A program made the position numbers and the translations under genes. Source: Bacteroidota bacterium (GTDB lineage: Bacteria > Bacteroidota > Bacteroidia > Chitinophagales > Chitinophagaceae). Taken from it: DNA of 64,000 bases. The notes below the pieces were generated by a model. The model was not told the DNA's origin. It was given only the letters and a program-made list of their open reading frames with translations, and ran no database searches. This document shows, piece by piece, positions 20,101 through 28,358 of the stretch; positions within the stretch are counted from its first letter, which is position 1, and the number at the start of each line of letters is the position of its first letter. The stretch is taken from NCBI GenBank assembly GCA_023387985.1, contig JAEWHC010000009.1, forward strand, positions 124,001-188,000, in the 5' to 3' direction.

Positions 20101-20262
20101 ATTATTGGAATTTCCGGATTGCAGATCTATGGCAATGTTGATAATGCTTATTTGTTCTCCTCCAAGCAAGGAATGGATGCCCAGCGTTCGTTTACAGGAA
20201 CATCAGATTGGAGTTACACTCCTTTCCGAACATATACAATAGGCTTAAGCGTTAACCTTTAA
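17125..20262 (+). CDS. SusC/RagA-family TonB-dependent outer-membrane transporter (second copy)
   Basis: A 1045-residue SusC-type transporter. The signal peptide is MRGKFTFMFVGMLLCFSTLFAQ. A carboxypeptidase-regulatory-like domain follows (GKVTDVDGAPVINASVMVKG), then a TonB-box-like SEVVVQVPYGT, the plug (LYVLNGVPYDG; VLKDASAAALYGSRAANGVI) and the barrel ending GLSVNL. No STN domain. It is clearly a paralogue of the product encoded at 2601 but divergent in the loops, so the ligand is likely different. It is followed after 10 bases by its SusD partner. The association with GH16 and other hydrolases downstream suggests glycan or glycoconjugate uptake. Confidence 0.96.
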   Translation: MRGKFTFMFVGMLLCFSTLFAQRTITGKVTDVDGAPVINASVMVKGTNLGTTTNDNGNYSISVPSANSTLVFTSVGMLNEERVVGNQSVINVSLQSVSTELSEVVVQVPYGTVRKIAFTGSEATVNAASIQKQQVTSVTRAIEGLVPGIISTNGGGAPGSNASILVRGVGSVNASSAPLYVLNGVPYDGSISALNTDDIESVTVLKDASAAALYGSRAANGVIMITTKKGSKGRNTVTFNVRQGFMNRFIEEYDRVDARDYYELMWESIRNNQQYGSGLSAAVAGANASNMLTGNNALVYNAYNVPGNQLVDPVTGKLNPSAQLLWNDSWENVLYRTASRQNITMNVSGGGDNNDFMLSGGYLNEDGIVKFSGYKRYNARLNVNANPVKWFKTGLNVDGALNNRSDFLAEGSYTTNPFYYTRQMGPIYPVWQRDATGNFVIDEATGERALDWGKPAQMGTRPYGPNSNLLGSLRLDDRSSKFFNGNANTYMEILFLKDFSFKTTLGVNYYNSNGTTYQNSQFGDADNVKGRSTKSALRQTSLTMNEVLTWQRSFGIHNVRALVGHENYKWDQNYASATKTNFAFPGSSELDNASVNEGSSSYSNFHRIEGYFSNVNYDYEGKYLVSASYRRDGTSRFYVDNRWGDFYSLGLGWVISRENFMRAYDWLNHLKLRASYGEQGNESIGTYYAYQTLYSAGWNNAARPGYLASGLPNPELVWEGNKTFNVGMDFSLLNNKFQGTVEYFKRISDNMLFDVPLPTSTGNTSITQNIGTMYNAGVEFQLAYNVIRNSDFRWRIDLNLTHFKNKITKLPELQRENGIVSGTKKLMEGKGIYDFWLKEYAGVDASTGDALYYKDVMGADGKPSGERILTNKYSEASFYYVGGSALPNISGGITNTVSYKGFDLSVLFTFAQGGKFYDGNYQSLMHRGSFGTAWHTDILNRWQKPGDVTNVPRIQNAVADQEGTSSRYLFDGSYGNIKNITLSYELPGKWMDIIGISGLQIYGNVDNAYLFSSKQGMDAQRSFTGTSDWSYTPFRTYTIGLSVNL

Positions 20263-20272
20263 AATCAAATTG

Positions 20273-21748
20273 ATGAAAAAAATATTTTTATATAGCATTA
20301 CGTTAGCCTTGCTGGCCATTGGCAGCGGTTGCAAAAAGGATTATCTTGAGACCAATCCGAGCAACCAGGTTTCAAATGCCATTATCTTTTCTACCACCGA
20401 CGGGGCATTTACCGCAATGGATGGTGTTTACAGGTCTTATTACACCAGTTTAACCAACCATGGCAACTTTGGCCAGAAATCGTACGACCTGGTGAGTGAC
20501 CTTATGGGCAATGACATGGTGGTGCATACCCAGGGCTACGGCTGGTTCAATGCGGAATACAATTATACCGCGCAATTGCTGGCTACTGATAACAGCCGTT
20601 CAGAAAGAATGTGGTGGTTTTATTATCGTGCCATCAACAATGCCAACCAGATCATTGTCAACATTGATGGCGCCACTGGCCCGCAGGCTGACAAAGACAA
20701 TATAAAAGGTCAGGCATTGGCTTTGCGCGCATTCAGTTATTACAACCTGGTGAACTGGTTTCAGCAGACATATAAAGGCAATGAAAACAAGCCAGGGGTG
20801 CCGATTTACACTACGCCTACGAGTGAAGGCGGTCCCCGAGCCTCTGTTGAGGATGTTTACAAGCAAGTTGTTGCAGATTTGACTGAAGCTGAAAATCTCC
20901 TTACCGGTAAGGCCCGAAAACATATTTCGCATATAAATGCCAATGTAGTTCAGGGAATTATGGCAAGGGTTGCGCTGAGTATGGAAGATTATTCCAAAGC
21001 GGCATCCTATGCAAATAAAGCCAGAACCGGACATGCCCCCATGTCTGCGGAGCAGTATAAACAAGGATTTTCTAAAATGACCGATGGCAATCCGGAATGG
21101 CTATGGGGTGTGGAGATCATAACCGACCAGGCTACGATCTATGCCTCTTTTTATTCGCACATGGATGTGGCCACAGGTGGTTATGCAGCATTGGGCGGTC
21201 AAAAAAAGATCACCAAGGCACTTTACGACCAAATGGGTGAAGCAGATGTAAGGAGAGAAGTATTCCAAAAACCCGGTACAGGCACGAGCGCATATCCCGA
21301 GTATACACAGCGCAAACTGAGGGTGCCAACTCCCGGTTCATGGGCTGCCGATTACCTCCTGATGCGTTCGGGAGAAATGTACCTGATTGAAGCAGAAGCA
21401 CTTGCCCGCTCAAACAGTGAAGCGCAAGCAATAACTGTTTTGGAAACCCTAATCAGGACACGCGATGCCAATTATTCTGCTGCAGGATTGAGCGGTACTG
21501 CATTGATTGATGAAATACTGCTACAAAGAAGAATTGAACTTTGGGGAGAGGGCTTTGGACTAATGGACATTAAGCGGCTCAAGCAACCTTTGGCCAGGCC
21601 TTCCGGTGCAGGAAACCATGGAATTCCCAACTTTAACCCGGGCATTTTCACATTACAACCTGGTGAAGGTAAATTCCTGATGCGGATCCCACAACGTGAA
21701 ATCGACGCAAACCCAAATATTGATCCTTCTGACCAAAACCCATCTTAA
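20273..21748 (+). CDS. SusD/RagB-family ligand-binding lipoprotein (second copy)
   Basis: A 491-residue SusD homologue. The lipoprotein signal ends at Cys20 (LLAIGSGCKKDYLETNPSNQ), and the protein has the GQALALRAFSYYNLVNWFQ helix pair and the conserved C-terminal ILLQRRIELWGEGFGLMDIKRLKQ. The ATG at 20273 is preferred over a TTG three bases upstream. It acts at the cell surface with the preceding SusC. The distance to the next lipoprotein gene is 21 bases, so the three genes form one operon. Confidence 0.95.
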   Translation: MKKIFLYSITLALLAIGSGCKKDYLETNPSNQVSNAIIFSTTDGAFTAMDGVYRSYYTSLTNHGNFGQKSYDLVSDLMGNDMVVHTQGYGWFNAEYNYTAQLLATDNSRSERMWWFYYRAINNANQIIVNIDGATGPQADKDNIKGQALALRAFSYYNLVNWFQQTYKGNENKPGVPIYTTPTSEGGPRASVEDVYKQVVADLTEAENLLTGKARKHISHINANVVQGIMARVALSMEDYSKAASYANKARTGHAPMSAEQYKQGFSKMTDGNPEWLWGVEIITDQATIYASFYSHMDVATGGYAALGGQKKITKALYDQMGEADVRREVFQKPGTGTSAYPEYTQRKLRVPTPGSWAADYLLMRSGEMYLIEAEALARSNSEAQAITVLETLIRTRDANYSAAGLSGTALIDEILLQRRIELWGEGFGLMDIKRLKQPLARPSGAGNHGIPNFNPGIFTLQPGEGKFLMRIPQREIDANPNIDPSDQNPS

Positions 21749-21769
21749 TTCAAGAAAATACATTTGAAA

Positions 21770-22609
21770 ATGAAAAATACATTAACTAAAATAATGTTTA
21801 CAGGGCTGTTGGCAGCAACCTTGTTTTCATGCAAAAAAGAAAATGAATGGGTAGACAATGGCAGCATTGGAACTCCCCCGGAAAGGGCCCATTTTATTAA
21901 GACGCCCCTGTCGGGAGATTTTTACATTGTTTCAACACCAACAGGCGGCTCATTTTATAACATACCTGTTGGCTTAACAACCGCTTCCAATACAGACAGG
22001 ACCGTTTCATTCACCTATTCTTCAAACAGGGCAACCGCCGGTACGCAATTCTCCGGGCCAGCTTCTATCACCATTCCAGCGGGATCTACTGTTGATACCT
22101 TGCGGATTCAGGGTTTGTTCAGCGGTTATCCTACCGGAAGAAGGGATACAATTGTTGTGAAGATCAATAAAACGGGTTCGGATGTCTTGTCAGCAGGCTT
22201 CAGCGACACATTCCGCCTGATTGCCCAGAAATACTGCCCGGTTTCACTGGCAGAACTGGAAGGCGCGTATACCAGGACTTTTGAAGGGACTTATGGACCT
22301 TATGTAAGTACAGTGGAAGAACTCGTTTCTACAGGTGCTACTTCAGCAACCGGCATCATTACCAATATTTATGACAGCGGTATCAGGGCCAGGGCTACAT
22401 TTGACTGGTCAAATCCCGCCCAGTTCCGTGTGACGATTGCCGGCCAAAGCACCGGGATTGTACTGAGCAATGGCCTGGAGCTTTTTGTACGGACCAATGC
22501 AGCAAGTGCCAGTTCGTTCTCATCCTGTGATCAAACCATTACTATGAATTTCCAGCTTTATACTTCTGCCGGAGTTTATGATACCTGGACATCCAGGATG
22601 GCCAGATAA
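21770..22609 (+). CDS. Surface lipoprotein of the SusCD operon, Calx-beta/DUF4843-like
   Basis: A 279-residue lipoprotein (LLAATLFSCKKENEW, Cys21). The central part looks like an extracellular beta-sandwich: a stretch with SYSSNRATAGTQFSG-type spacing, ITIPAGSTVDTLRIQG, and later DTIVVKINKTGSD, reminiscent of Calx-beta and DUF4843 domains of Bacteroidota surface proteins. The C-terminal part carries two Cys (KYCPVS and SSCDQT). Third gene of the susCD operon, the slot usually held by a surface glycan-binding protein, so a ligand-binding role is likely. The family name is tentative. A strong terminator follows. Confidence 0.75.
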   Translation: MKNTLTKIMFTGLLAATLFSCKKENEWVDNGSIGTPPERAHFIKTPLSGDFYIVSTPTGGSFYNIPVGLTTASNTDRTVSFTYSSNRATAGTQFSGPASITIPAGSTVDTLRIQGLFSGYPTGRRDTIVVKINKTGSDVLSAGFSDTFRLIAQKYCPVSLAELEGAYTRTFEGTYGPYVSTVEELVSTGATSATGIITNIYDSGIRARATFDWSNPAQFRVTIAGQSTGIVLSNGLELFVRTNAASASSFSSCDQTITMNFQLYTSAGVYDTWTSRMAR

Positions 22610-22628
22610 TAAAAATGTTTCTGATTCG

Positions 22629-22661
22629 AAAAGAGGCTGCCATAAAAGGTGGCCTCTTTTT
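22629..22661 (+). terminator. Rho-independent terminator after the second susCD operon
   Basis: AAAAGAGGCTGCC (22629-22641) pairs with GGTGGCCTCTTTT (22648-22660), apart from two central mismatched positions, around a short A-rich loop and runs into T residues. It ends the three-gene susC–susD–lipoprotein operon 20 bases after the last stop. The epimerase gene 51 bases further on therefore likely has its own promoter. Confidence 0.85.
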
Positions 22662-22711
22662 CATTGGAAAAGCCCGCGATTTATTTTCCTTTCCTTACTT
22701 TGCTCCCCGGA

Positions 22712-23779
22712 ATGTCAATACGCAGAAAAATCCTCGTTACCGGCAGCAACGGCCTCATTGGTTCAGAGGTAGTTGCCTGGTTCAGTCAATCAGGCTGGGA
22801 AGTACATGGAATAGACAACAATCAACGTGCAATCTTTTTTGGTCCGCAAGGCGATACACGTAAAAACCAGCAAAGACTCCAAAATACCTATGCAGGTTAC
22901 AGGCATTATGAGGAGGATATCCGCGACAGACAGGGAATGATCAGCCTGGTAAAGCAAATAGGTCCGGATGCCATTGTGCATACGGCGGCACAGCCGAGCC
23001 ACGATCGGGCAGCTCAAATTCCCTACGACGATTTTGACACCAATGCCGTAGGCACATTCAATTTACTCGAAGCCGCAAGGCAATTTGCTCCTGAGGCGCC
23101 ATTTGTGCACATGAGCACCAATAAGGTTTACGGCGACAGGCCCAACCTCATTAAGCGCACAGAGCTGGAAACCCGGTATGAATTCGCCGATTCGTTATTT
23201 GAAAATGGCATTGCCGAAGAGTTTCCGGTCGATCAAAGTAAGCACAGTTTATTTGGGGCGAGCAAACTGGCCGCAGACATTATGGTGCAGGAATATGGCC
23301 GGTATTTCAACATGCCCACCTGCTGCCTGCGCGGAGGCTGCCTTACCGGTCCCAATCATAGTGGTGTGCAGCTCCACGGTTTCCTCAGTTATCTCATTCA
23401 ATGCAATGTGCTGGAAAAAGAATACAAGATCTTTGGCTACAACGGCAAGCAGGTTCGCGATAACATTCACAGCCTGGATGTGGTGAAATTCATGGAAGCA
23501 TTCATTAACGCGCCACGTATTGCAGAAGTTTACAATATCGGTGGAGGTAAAGCCAATACCTGCTCCATATGGGAAGCATTTGCCCTGGCGGAAAAATACA
23601 GCGGTAATAAAATGAAATACCAATATCTTGATCAACCGCGGGAAGGCGATCATATTTGTTATTACAGTGATTTGCGTAAAATGCAGGCCCATTACCCTGG
23701 TTGGAATATTACTATTTCCCTGGATGAATGTTTTCAGCAAATGGTGTCAAAGGCAATCAGTGCTATAGACCCCTCCTAA
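22712..23779 (+). CDS. NAD-dependent epimerase/dehydratase (extended SDR, CDP-tyvelose/paratose 2-epimerase-like)
   Basis: A 355-residue extended short-chain dehydrogenase/reductase. The Rossmann motif VTGSNGLIGSE (residues 9-19) binds NAD. HTAAQPSH, MSTNKVYGDRP (134-143) and the ASKLAADIMVQEYGRYF helix place it near CDP-paratose/tyvelose 2-epimerase-like enzymes. The start at ATG 22712 (MSIRRKILVTG) matches the usual N-terminus; upstream in-frame codons read through the terminator and are excluded. At the position of the catalytic Tyr of the YxxxK motif the sequence has Phe181 (FGASK, Lys185). The substrate is probably a nucleotide sugar; whether it acts with the adjacent glycan locus is an inference. 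Confidence 0.85.
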   Translation: MSIRRKILVTGSNGLIGSEVVAWFSQSGWEVHGIDNNQRAIFFGPQGDTRKNQQRLQNTYAGYRHYEEDIRDRQGMISLVKQIGPDAIVHTAAQPSHDRAAQIPYDDFDTNAVGTFNLLEAARQFAPEAPFVHMSTNKVYGDRPNLIKRTELETRYEFADSLFENGIAEEFPVDQSKHSLFGASKLAADIMVQEYGRYFNMPTCCLRGGCLTGPNHSGVQLHGFLSYLIQCNVLEKEYKIFGYNGKQVRDNIHSLDVVKFMEAFINAPRIAEVYNIGGGKANTCSIWEAFALAEKYSGNKMKYQYLDQPREGDHICYYSDLRKMQAHYPGWNITISLDECFQQMVSKAISAIDPS

Positions 23780-23880
23780 AACCGGCACCAAACGGGGGAC
23801 AACAGGCATCATACAGGAGAATCCCTGATCAAAAATCCTGACCTTTGAGGGCTGACTCATCCTGAGAAAAATATCCTGGT

Positions 23881-24684
23881 ATGCAAAAATATTCAACCCT
23901 CTTTTTCATCGCTATTTTAGTATTCCTCGCTGCCTGCGCCGCCATTCCTAAAGCAACCCAGGGCCGATTATTATGGGAAGAAAACTTCAACTGGAAAGGA
24001 AAAGGCATCGATCAATCGCGCTGGTCAAAAATTCCCCGTGGTTTGTCGGACTGGAACAGGCACATGAGCGATTTCGACTCTCTATTTGATTTTCGAAATG
24101 GCAGGCTGGTCCTTCGCGGAATCAACAATACAACCTTATCAGGAGATACGGCGCCCTTTCTTACTGGCGGTATTTTCACCAGGGGAAAGGTGGCCTTTGG
24201 AACCGGCCGCTGGGAGGTGCATGCTAAACTCAACCCCGCACAAGGAGCCTGGCCGGCTTTCTGGCTTTTACCCGAGAATGCGCCCTGGCCTACCGGCGGT
24301 GAAATTGATATTATGGAGCGCCTGAATTTTGACACCTTCGCCTACCAAACCGTACACAGTTATTACACACAGGTTCTCGAGATGCGTAATGAACCTAAAA
24401 ACCATTCAACCGGCCCCATCAATCCGGATGGCTTCAATACCTATGCGGTAGAAATACATCCCGACAGCCTTGTGTTCTTCATCAACAACACCAAAAGCTT
24501 CAGCTATCCGCGCATTCAAGCCGCAAAAGAAGGACAATGGCCTTTTTCAGACCATAAATATTATTTGCTGCTCGATATGCAATTGGGTGGCTCCTGGGTT
24601 GGGAAAGTAAACCGCGAGCATTTGCCTGTGGAAATGGAAATAGACTGGGTGAGATTTTATGCATTGCCTGAAACGAAAAAATAA
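23881..24684 (+). CDS. Glycoside hydrolase family 16 lipoprotein (beta-glucanase type)
   Basis: A 267-residue GH16 enzyme with a lipoprotein signal (LVFLAACAAIPK, Cys19). The catalytic signature GGEIDIMER is intact: Glu141 nucleophile, Asp143 and Glu146 acid/base. Other GH16 features are WEVHAKLNPAQGAWPAFWLLP and the final strand MEIDWVRFYA. Substrates of such enzymes include beta-1,3 or mixed-linkage glucans and galactans; the present sequence does not decide among them. Placed on the outer membrane it would cut polysaccharide for import by the upstream SusCD pair. It is monocistronic by spacing (101 and 105-base gaps). Confidence 0.92.
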   Translation: MQKYSTLFFIAILVFLAACAAIPKATQGRLLWEENFNWKGKGIDQSRWSKIPRGLSDWNRHMSDFDSLFDFRNGRLVLRGINNTTLSGDTAPFLTGGIFTRGKVAFGTGRWEVHAKLNPAQGAWPAFWLLPENAPWPTGGEIDIMERLNFDTFAYQTVHSYYTQVLEMRNEPKNHSTGPINPDGFNTYAVEIHPDSLVFFINNTKSFSYPRIQAAKEGQWPFSDHKYYLLLDMQLGGSWVGKVNREHLPVEMEIDWVRFYALPETKK

Positions 24685-24789
24685 TTATTTTATGCGCACA
24701 AACTTTGGTGCAATCATCATTCGACGTTAGCCAACGGGGGTATATCTTGCCCTTTGAGGACGTTTAAACTTCCACAGAATAATTGGGAA

Positions 24790-25626
24790 ATGAAATACAT
24801 GCGACCACTCATCATGAACCACATCAATAACCGCAATATGCAAACGCGTTTATCCGGAATTATCACGGGAATTGTCATTCTGATTTTTATGGCCAACTGC
24901 CAGGTGTTGGGCCAGGGAGCCGTTAAGAATCTTTCCGTTATGAGTTACAATATCCGCAATGCAAAAGGCCTGGATGATCATACCGATTTAAACCGGATCG
25001 CGGAGATCATCAGGAAGAGTGGCGCGCAGGTGGTGGCATTGCAGGAACTGGACAGTGTTACCAACCGCAGCGGGCACAAAAATGTCCTGAAGGGGATCGC
25101 CAATCTTTCCGGAATGCATGCTACCTACGCCCCGGCAATTGATTATGATGGAGGCAAATATGGCATTGGTATATTGAGTGTGAAAAAACCGGAGAGGGGG
25201 TACAAGATTGCTTTGCCGGGGAGAGAGGAACAACGGATATTGCTTGTCGCCGAATTTGACAAATATATCCTGGCCTGTACCCATTTATCGCTTACGGAGG
25301 CGGACCGAATGGCTTCGGTGCAGCTGATTGCGGAGGAAGCGAAAAAAGCAAATAAACCATTTCTGCTTGCAGGGGATTTCAATGCTTTGCCCGCATCTGA
25401 AATGTTGACAGAGCTGCAGAAAGATTTCCTGCTTTTAAATGATGTGACCGCCTTCACCTTTCCGGCCAATAAGCCTTCGCGAACCATAGATTATATCGCT
25501 TTGTTCAGGCATGGCGCTAAAATAAAAATAAGCTCGGCGAAAGTGTTGCAGGAGCCGGTGGCCTCCGATCATTTGCCCGTGGTGGTAAGGATAAAAAAAT
25601 TAAGTTCAAAAAGAAATGCACAGTGA
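24790..25626 (+). CDS. Exported endonuclease/exonuclease/phosphatase (EEP) family protein
   Basis: A 278-residue EEP-fold hydrolase. The metal and catalytic residues are all present: Asn54 (SYNIRN), Glu86 (LQELDS), Asp196/Asn198 (GDFNAL) and the terminal Ser-Asp-His (VASDHLP). Enzymes of this type cleave phosphodiesters in nucleic acids, phospholipids or related substrates, and exported ones are common in Bacteroidota polysaccharide loci. The start is uncertain: ATG at 24790, 24814 or 24838 are possible. The last gives a compact signal peptide (MQTRLSGIITGIVILIFMANC), and its Cys may be a lipobox. Biological substrate unknown. Confidence 0.85.
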   Translation: MKYMRPLIMNHINNRNMQTRLSGIITGIVILIFMANCQVLGQGAVKNLSVMSYNIRNAKGLDDHTDLNRIAEIIRKSGAQVVALQELDSVTNRSGHKNVLKGIANLSGMHATYAPAIDYDGGKYGIGILSVKKPERGYKIALPGREEQRILLVAEFDKYILACTHLSLTEADRMASVQLIAEEAKKANKPFLLAGDFNALPASEMLTELQKDFLLLNDVTAFTFPANKPSRTIDYIALFRHGAKIKISSAKVLQEPVASDHLPVVVRIKKLSSKRNAQ

Positions 25627-25814
25627 AGCCGCGATTACGGCAGCCCCATGACCTGATTTGATTTCTGCATTTATACTCAAATGGTGGTTCCTCTGCAAAA
25701 AATGCGTTTTAGTATTCCTTGCATTTTTAGAGGCAAACATTATTCCGGGCTAATTTTTGCAGTTGAGTTCCTTTGATGCCAATACGCGTATAAACAACGC
25801 TCAAACCTTCGGAT

Positions 25815-28274
25815 ATGCACTTTAAAATATTTGTTTTGATACTGGGTTTTACCGGGTCCGCAGCTACCAATGTGCTGGCTCAAACTCAACAGGCTCCGGC
25901 CTATCCGCTGATCACCCATGATCCTTACTTCAGCATCTGGAGTTTTACAGATGATCTCACTTCTTCGCCGTCAAGGCATTGGACTGGAACGGAACAATCA
26001 CTTACCGGTTACGCGAAGGTGGATGGCAAGGTCTACCGTTTTCTTGGAACAGAATCCACGGCTTTTGATGTTTTGGTGCCCTCAACGGATGAAAAAAACT
26101 ATGTTGTAAAATACACTGAACAAAAACCGCCGGAAAACTGGATGGAATTTGATTTCGATGACGGAGCCTGGAGTGGAGGTAACGCACCCTTTGGAGACGG
26201 CCAACTTGCGAAGACACCGTGGAACTCCTCCAACCTCTGGGTGCGCAGAAATTTTACCCTGCTGGACAATAATATTCCCGGCCTCTATCTCAAACTCAAC
26301 CACGATGACAATGTTGTGGTTTATCTTAACGGTCAGCGCATTTACGATACCGTGGGGTGGGTGCATAAATACATTTATGTTCCCATATCACATGCGGCGG
26401 GTACCTTGAGAAAAGGAAAGAACGTGATCGCCGTGCACATTCAGAATACCGCAGGAGGAAGGCATCTGGATTTTGGCCTGGTTACGGAAAGGACATCAAG
26501 TGGCGAGCCTATCGAAAAAGCTGTACAGAAAAGTATGCAGCTCAAAGCCACCCAATCGATTTATGATTTTACCTGCGGACCGGTGGATCTGAAATTGACC
26601 TTCACTTCTCCCTTGATTATTGAGGATCTTAACCTGTTGTCACGCCCGGTTTCTTACCTGCGATTCGATACGAAATCCAATGACGGTCTTAGCCACCAGG
26701 TAGAAATTTTATTCAGTGCTTCGAGCAATCTTGCGGTAAATTCTCCTGACCAGGAAGTGGAAGTTTCCCGCTACAGCTCTCCTTACCAATCTGTTTTAAA
26801 AGCCGGAACTATTGAACAGCCTGCTTTGGCTAAAAAAGGCGACGATCTGCGCATAGACTGGGGCTATTTGCATGTAGGCGTTTCCAACAAACTGGACGCC
26901 TGGCAATACATTGCGTCAACCGAAAACCAGGCTGTTGAAAAATTTCGCGCAGGCGAAATGATGTCGCCGCAAAATATTCGTGGAAAACAAATTGCCCTGG
27001 CTACGGTCATTCATCTTGGCGATAGCAGCTCATCATCGGGAAGGATCAGCATCGGTTACAATGATGTGTTGTCTATCCAGTATTTTGGCGAAAATCTCCG
27101 GCCATGGTGGAACAGGAAAAATGATGTGCGCTTTGAAGAAATGTTTGATATGGCTGACCTTGATTATGAAAATACATTGAAAAAATGCGATGCCCTCGAT
27201 AAGCGAATTTATGAAGATGCCTTTGATGCCGGTGGCGAACAATATGCCAGGCTTTGCGGGATGGCTTACCGGCAGGTGATTGCTGCCCATAAGTTGGTGG
27301 AGAGTCCGCAAGGCGAAATGCTCTGGCTGTCAAAGGAGAATTTCAGCAATGGCTGTATCAATACGGTCGACCTTAGCTATCCTTCCGCGCCATTGTTCCT
27401 CGTTTACAATCCCGAATTGGTTAAGGGTATGATGAACGGAATATTTTATTACAGCGAAAGCGGCAAATGGACCAAACCCTTCGCGGCCCACGACCTGGGC
27501 ACTTACCCCATTGCAAACGGGCAGGTTTATGCTGAAGATAGGCCGGTGGAGGAGTCTGGCAACATGGTGATTCTTGCCGCCGCCATAGCCAAAGTGGAAG
27601 GCCATGCACATTACGCCCAAAAGCATTGGGAAACCCTCACTACCTGGACAGATTACCTGGTGAAAGAAGGATTTGACCCTGTAAATCAGTTGTGCACGGA
27701 TGATTTCGCAGGCCATCTTGCCCGAAATGCCAACCTTTCGCTGAAAGCCATTATGGGTATTCAGGGTTATGCCATGCTGGCGAAAATGCTGGGCAAAAAT
27801 GACGTTTATGAGAAGTATCGCACCACGGCAAAAGCCATGGTACCTGAATGGATAAAACTGGCACAGGATGGTGATCATTATGCACTGGCCTTTGAAAGCC
27901 CTGGTACCTGGAGCCAGAAATACAACCTGGTTTGGGACAAAGTTTTGGGCTATTCTATGTTCCCGGATTCTGTGAGGAGTGCCGAGATAAAATATTACCT
28001 GACCAAACACAACGCGTTTGGCCTGCCACTTGACAACCGGCGCACCTACACCAAAAACGACTGGATCCTGTGGACAGCCACCATGGCGGATAACGACGCG
28101 GACTTTCAGGCCTTGCTGCAACCGGTTTATAAATATGCAACCGAAACCCCAACCCGTGTTCCCCTAAGTGACTGGCATGAAACTACCGACGGCAAACAGG
28201 TTGGTTTCCAGGCAAGAAGTGTAATTGGTGCTTATTGGATGAAAGTGCTGGACCGGAAATTAAACGGATATTGA
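25815..28274 (+). CDS. DUF4965/DUF1793 glutaminase-family exported protein
   Basis: An 819-residue secreted protein with signal peptide (FVLILGFTGSAATNVLAQ) and the domain order of glutaminase-A-like proteins. DUF4964-type start (PLITHDPYFSIWSFTDDLTS) at 30-85; a galactose-binding-like beta-sandwich at about 105-225 (FDDGAWSGGNAPFGDG; VWVRRNF-type strand; NGQRIYDTVGW); DUF5127 from about 245 (CGPVDLKLTF; NLLSRPVSYL); then DUF4965 and DUF1793 helical barrel with EESGNMVILAAAIAKVEG and CTDDFAGHLARNANLSLKAI. The fungal founding member is a glutaminase, but the fold is an alpha/alpha-barrel close to glycosidases. In this glycan-locus setting a carbohydrate role is equally plausible. Confidence 0.88.
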   Translation: MHFKIFVLILGFTGSAATNVLAQTQQAPAYPLITHDPYFSIWSFTDDLTSSPSRHWTGTEQSLTGYAKVDGKVYRFLGTESTAFDVLVPSTDEKNYVVKYTEQKPPENWMEFDFDDGAWSGGNAPFGDGQLAKTPWNSSNLWVRRNFTLLDNNIPGLYLKLNHDDNVVVYLNGQRIYDTVGWVHKYIYVPISHAAGTLRKGKNVIAVHIQNTAGGRHLDFGLVTERTSSGEPIEKAVQKSMQLKATQSIYDFTCGPVDLKLTFTSPLIIEDLNLLSRPVSYLRFDTKSNDGLSHQVEILFSASSNLAVNSPDQEVEVSRYSSPYQSVLKAGTIEQPALAKKGDDLRIDWGYLHVGVSNKLDAWQYIASTENQAVEKFRAGEMMSPQNIRGKQIALATVIHLGDSSSSSGRISIGYNDVLSIQYFGENLRPWWNRKNDVRFEEMFDMADLDYENTLKKCDALDKRIYEDAFDAGGEQYARLCGMAYRQVIAAHKLVESPQGEMLWLSKENFSNGCINTVDLSYPSAPLFLVYNPELVKGMMNGIFYYSESGKWTKPFAAHDLGTYPIANGQVYAEDRPVEESGNMVILAAAIAKVEGHAHYAQKHWETLTTWTDYLVKEGFDPVNQLCTDDFAGHLARNANLSLKAIMGIQGYAMLAKMLGKNDVYEKYRTTAKAMVPEWIKLAQDGDHYALAFESPGTWSQKYNLVWDKVLGYSMFPDSVRSAEIKYYLTKHNAFGLPLDNRRTYTKNDWILWTATMADNDADFQALLQPVYKYATETPTRVPLSDWHETTDGKQVGFQARSVIGAYWMKVLDRKLNGY

Positions 28275-28358
28275 AATCGAACCGCTTTTGAATCCGTTAT
28301 CACGCAAGCCTTCAGGGTATGGTTCAACCATCTGCGCCGGCTTTTCCGGTATTTTTTA

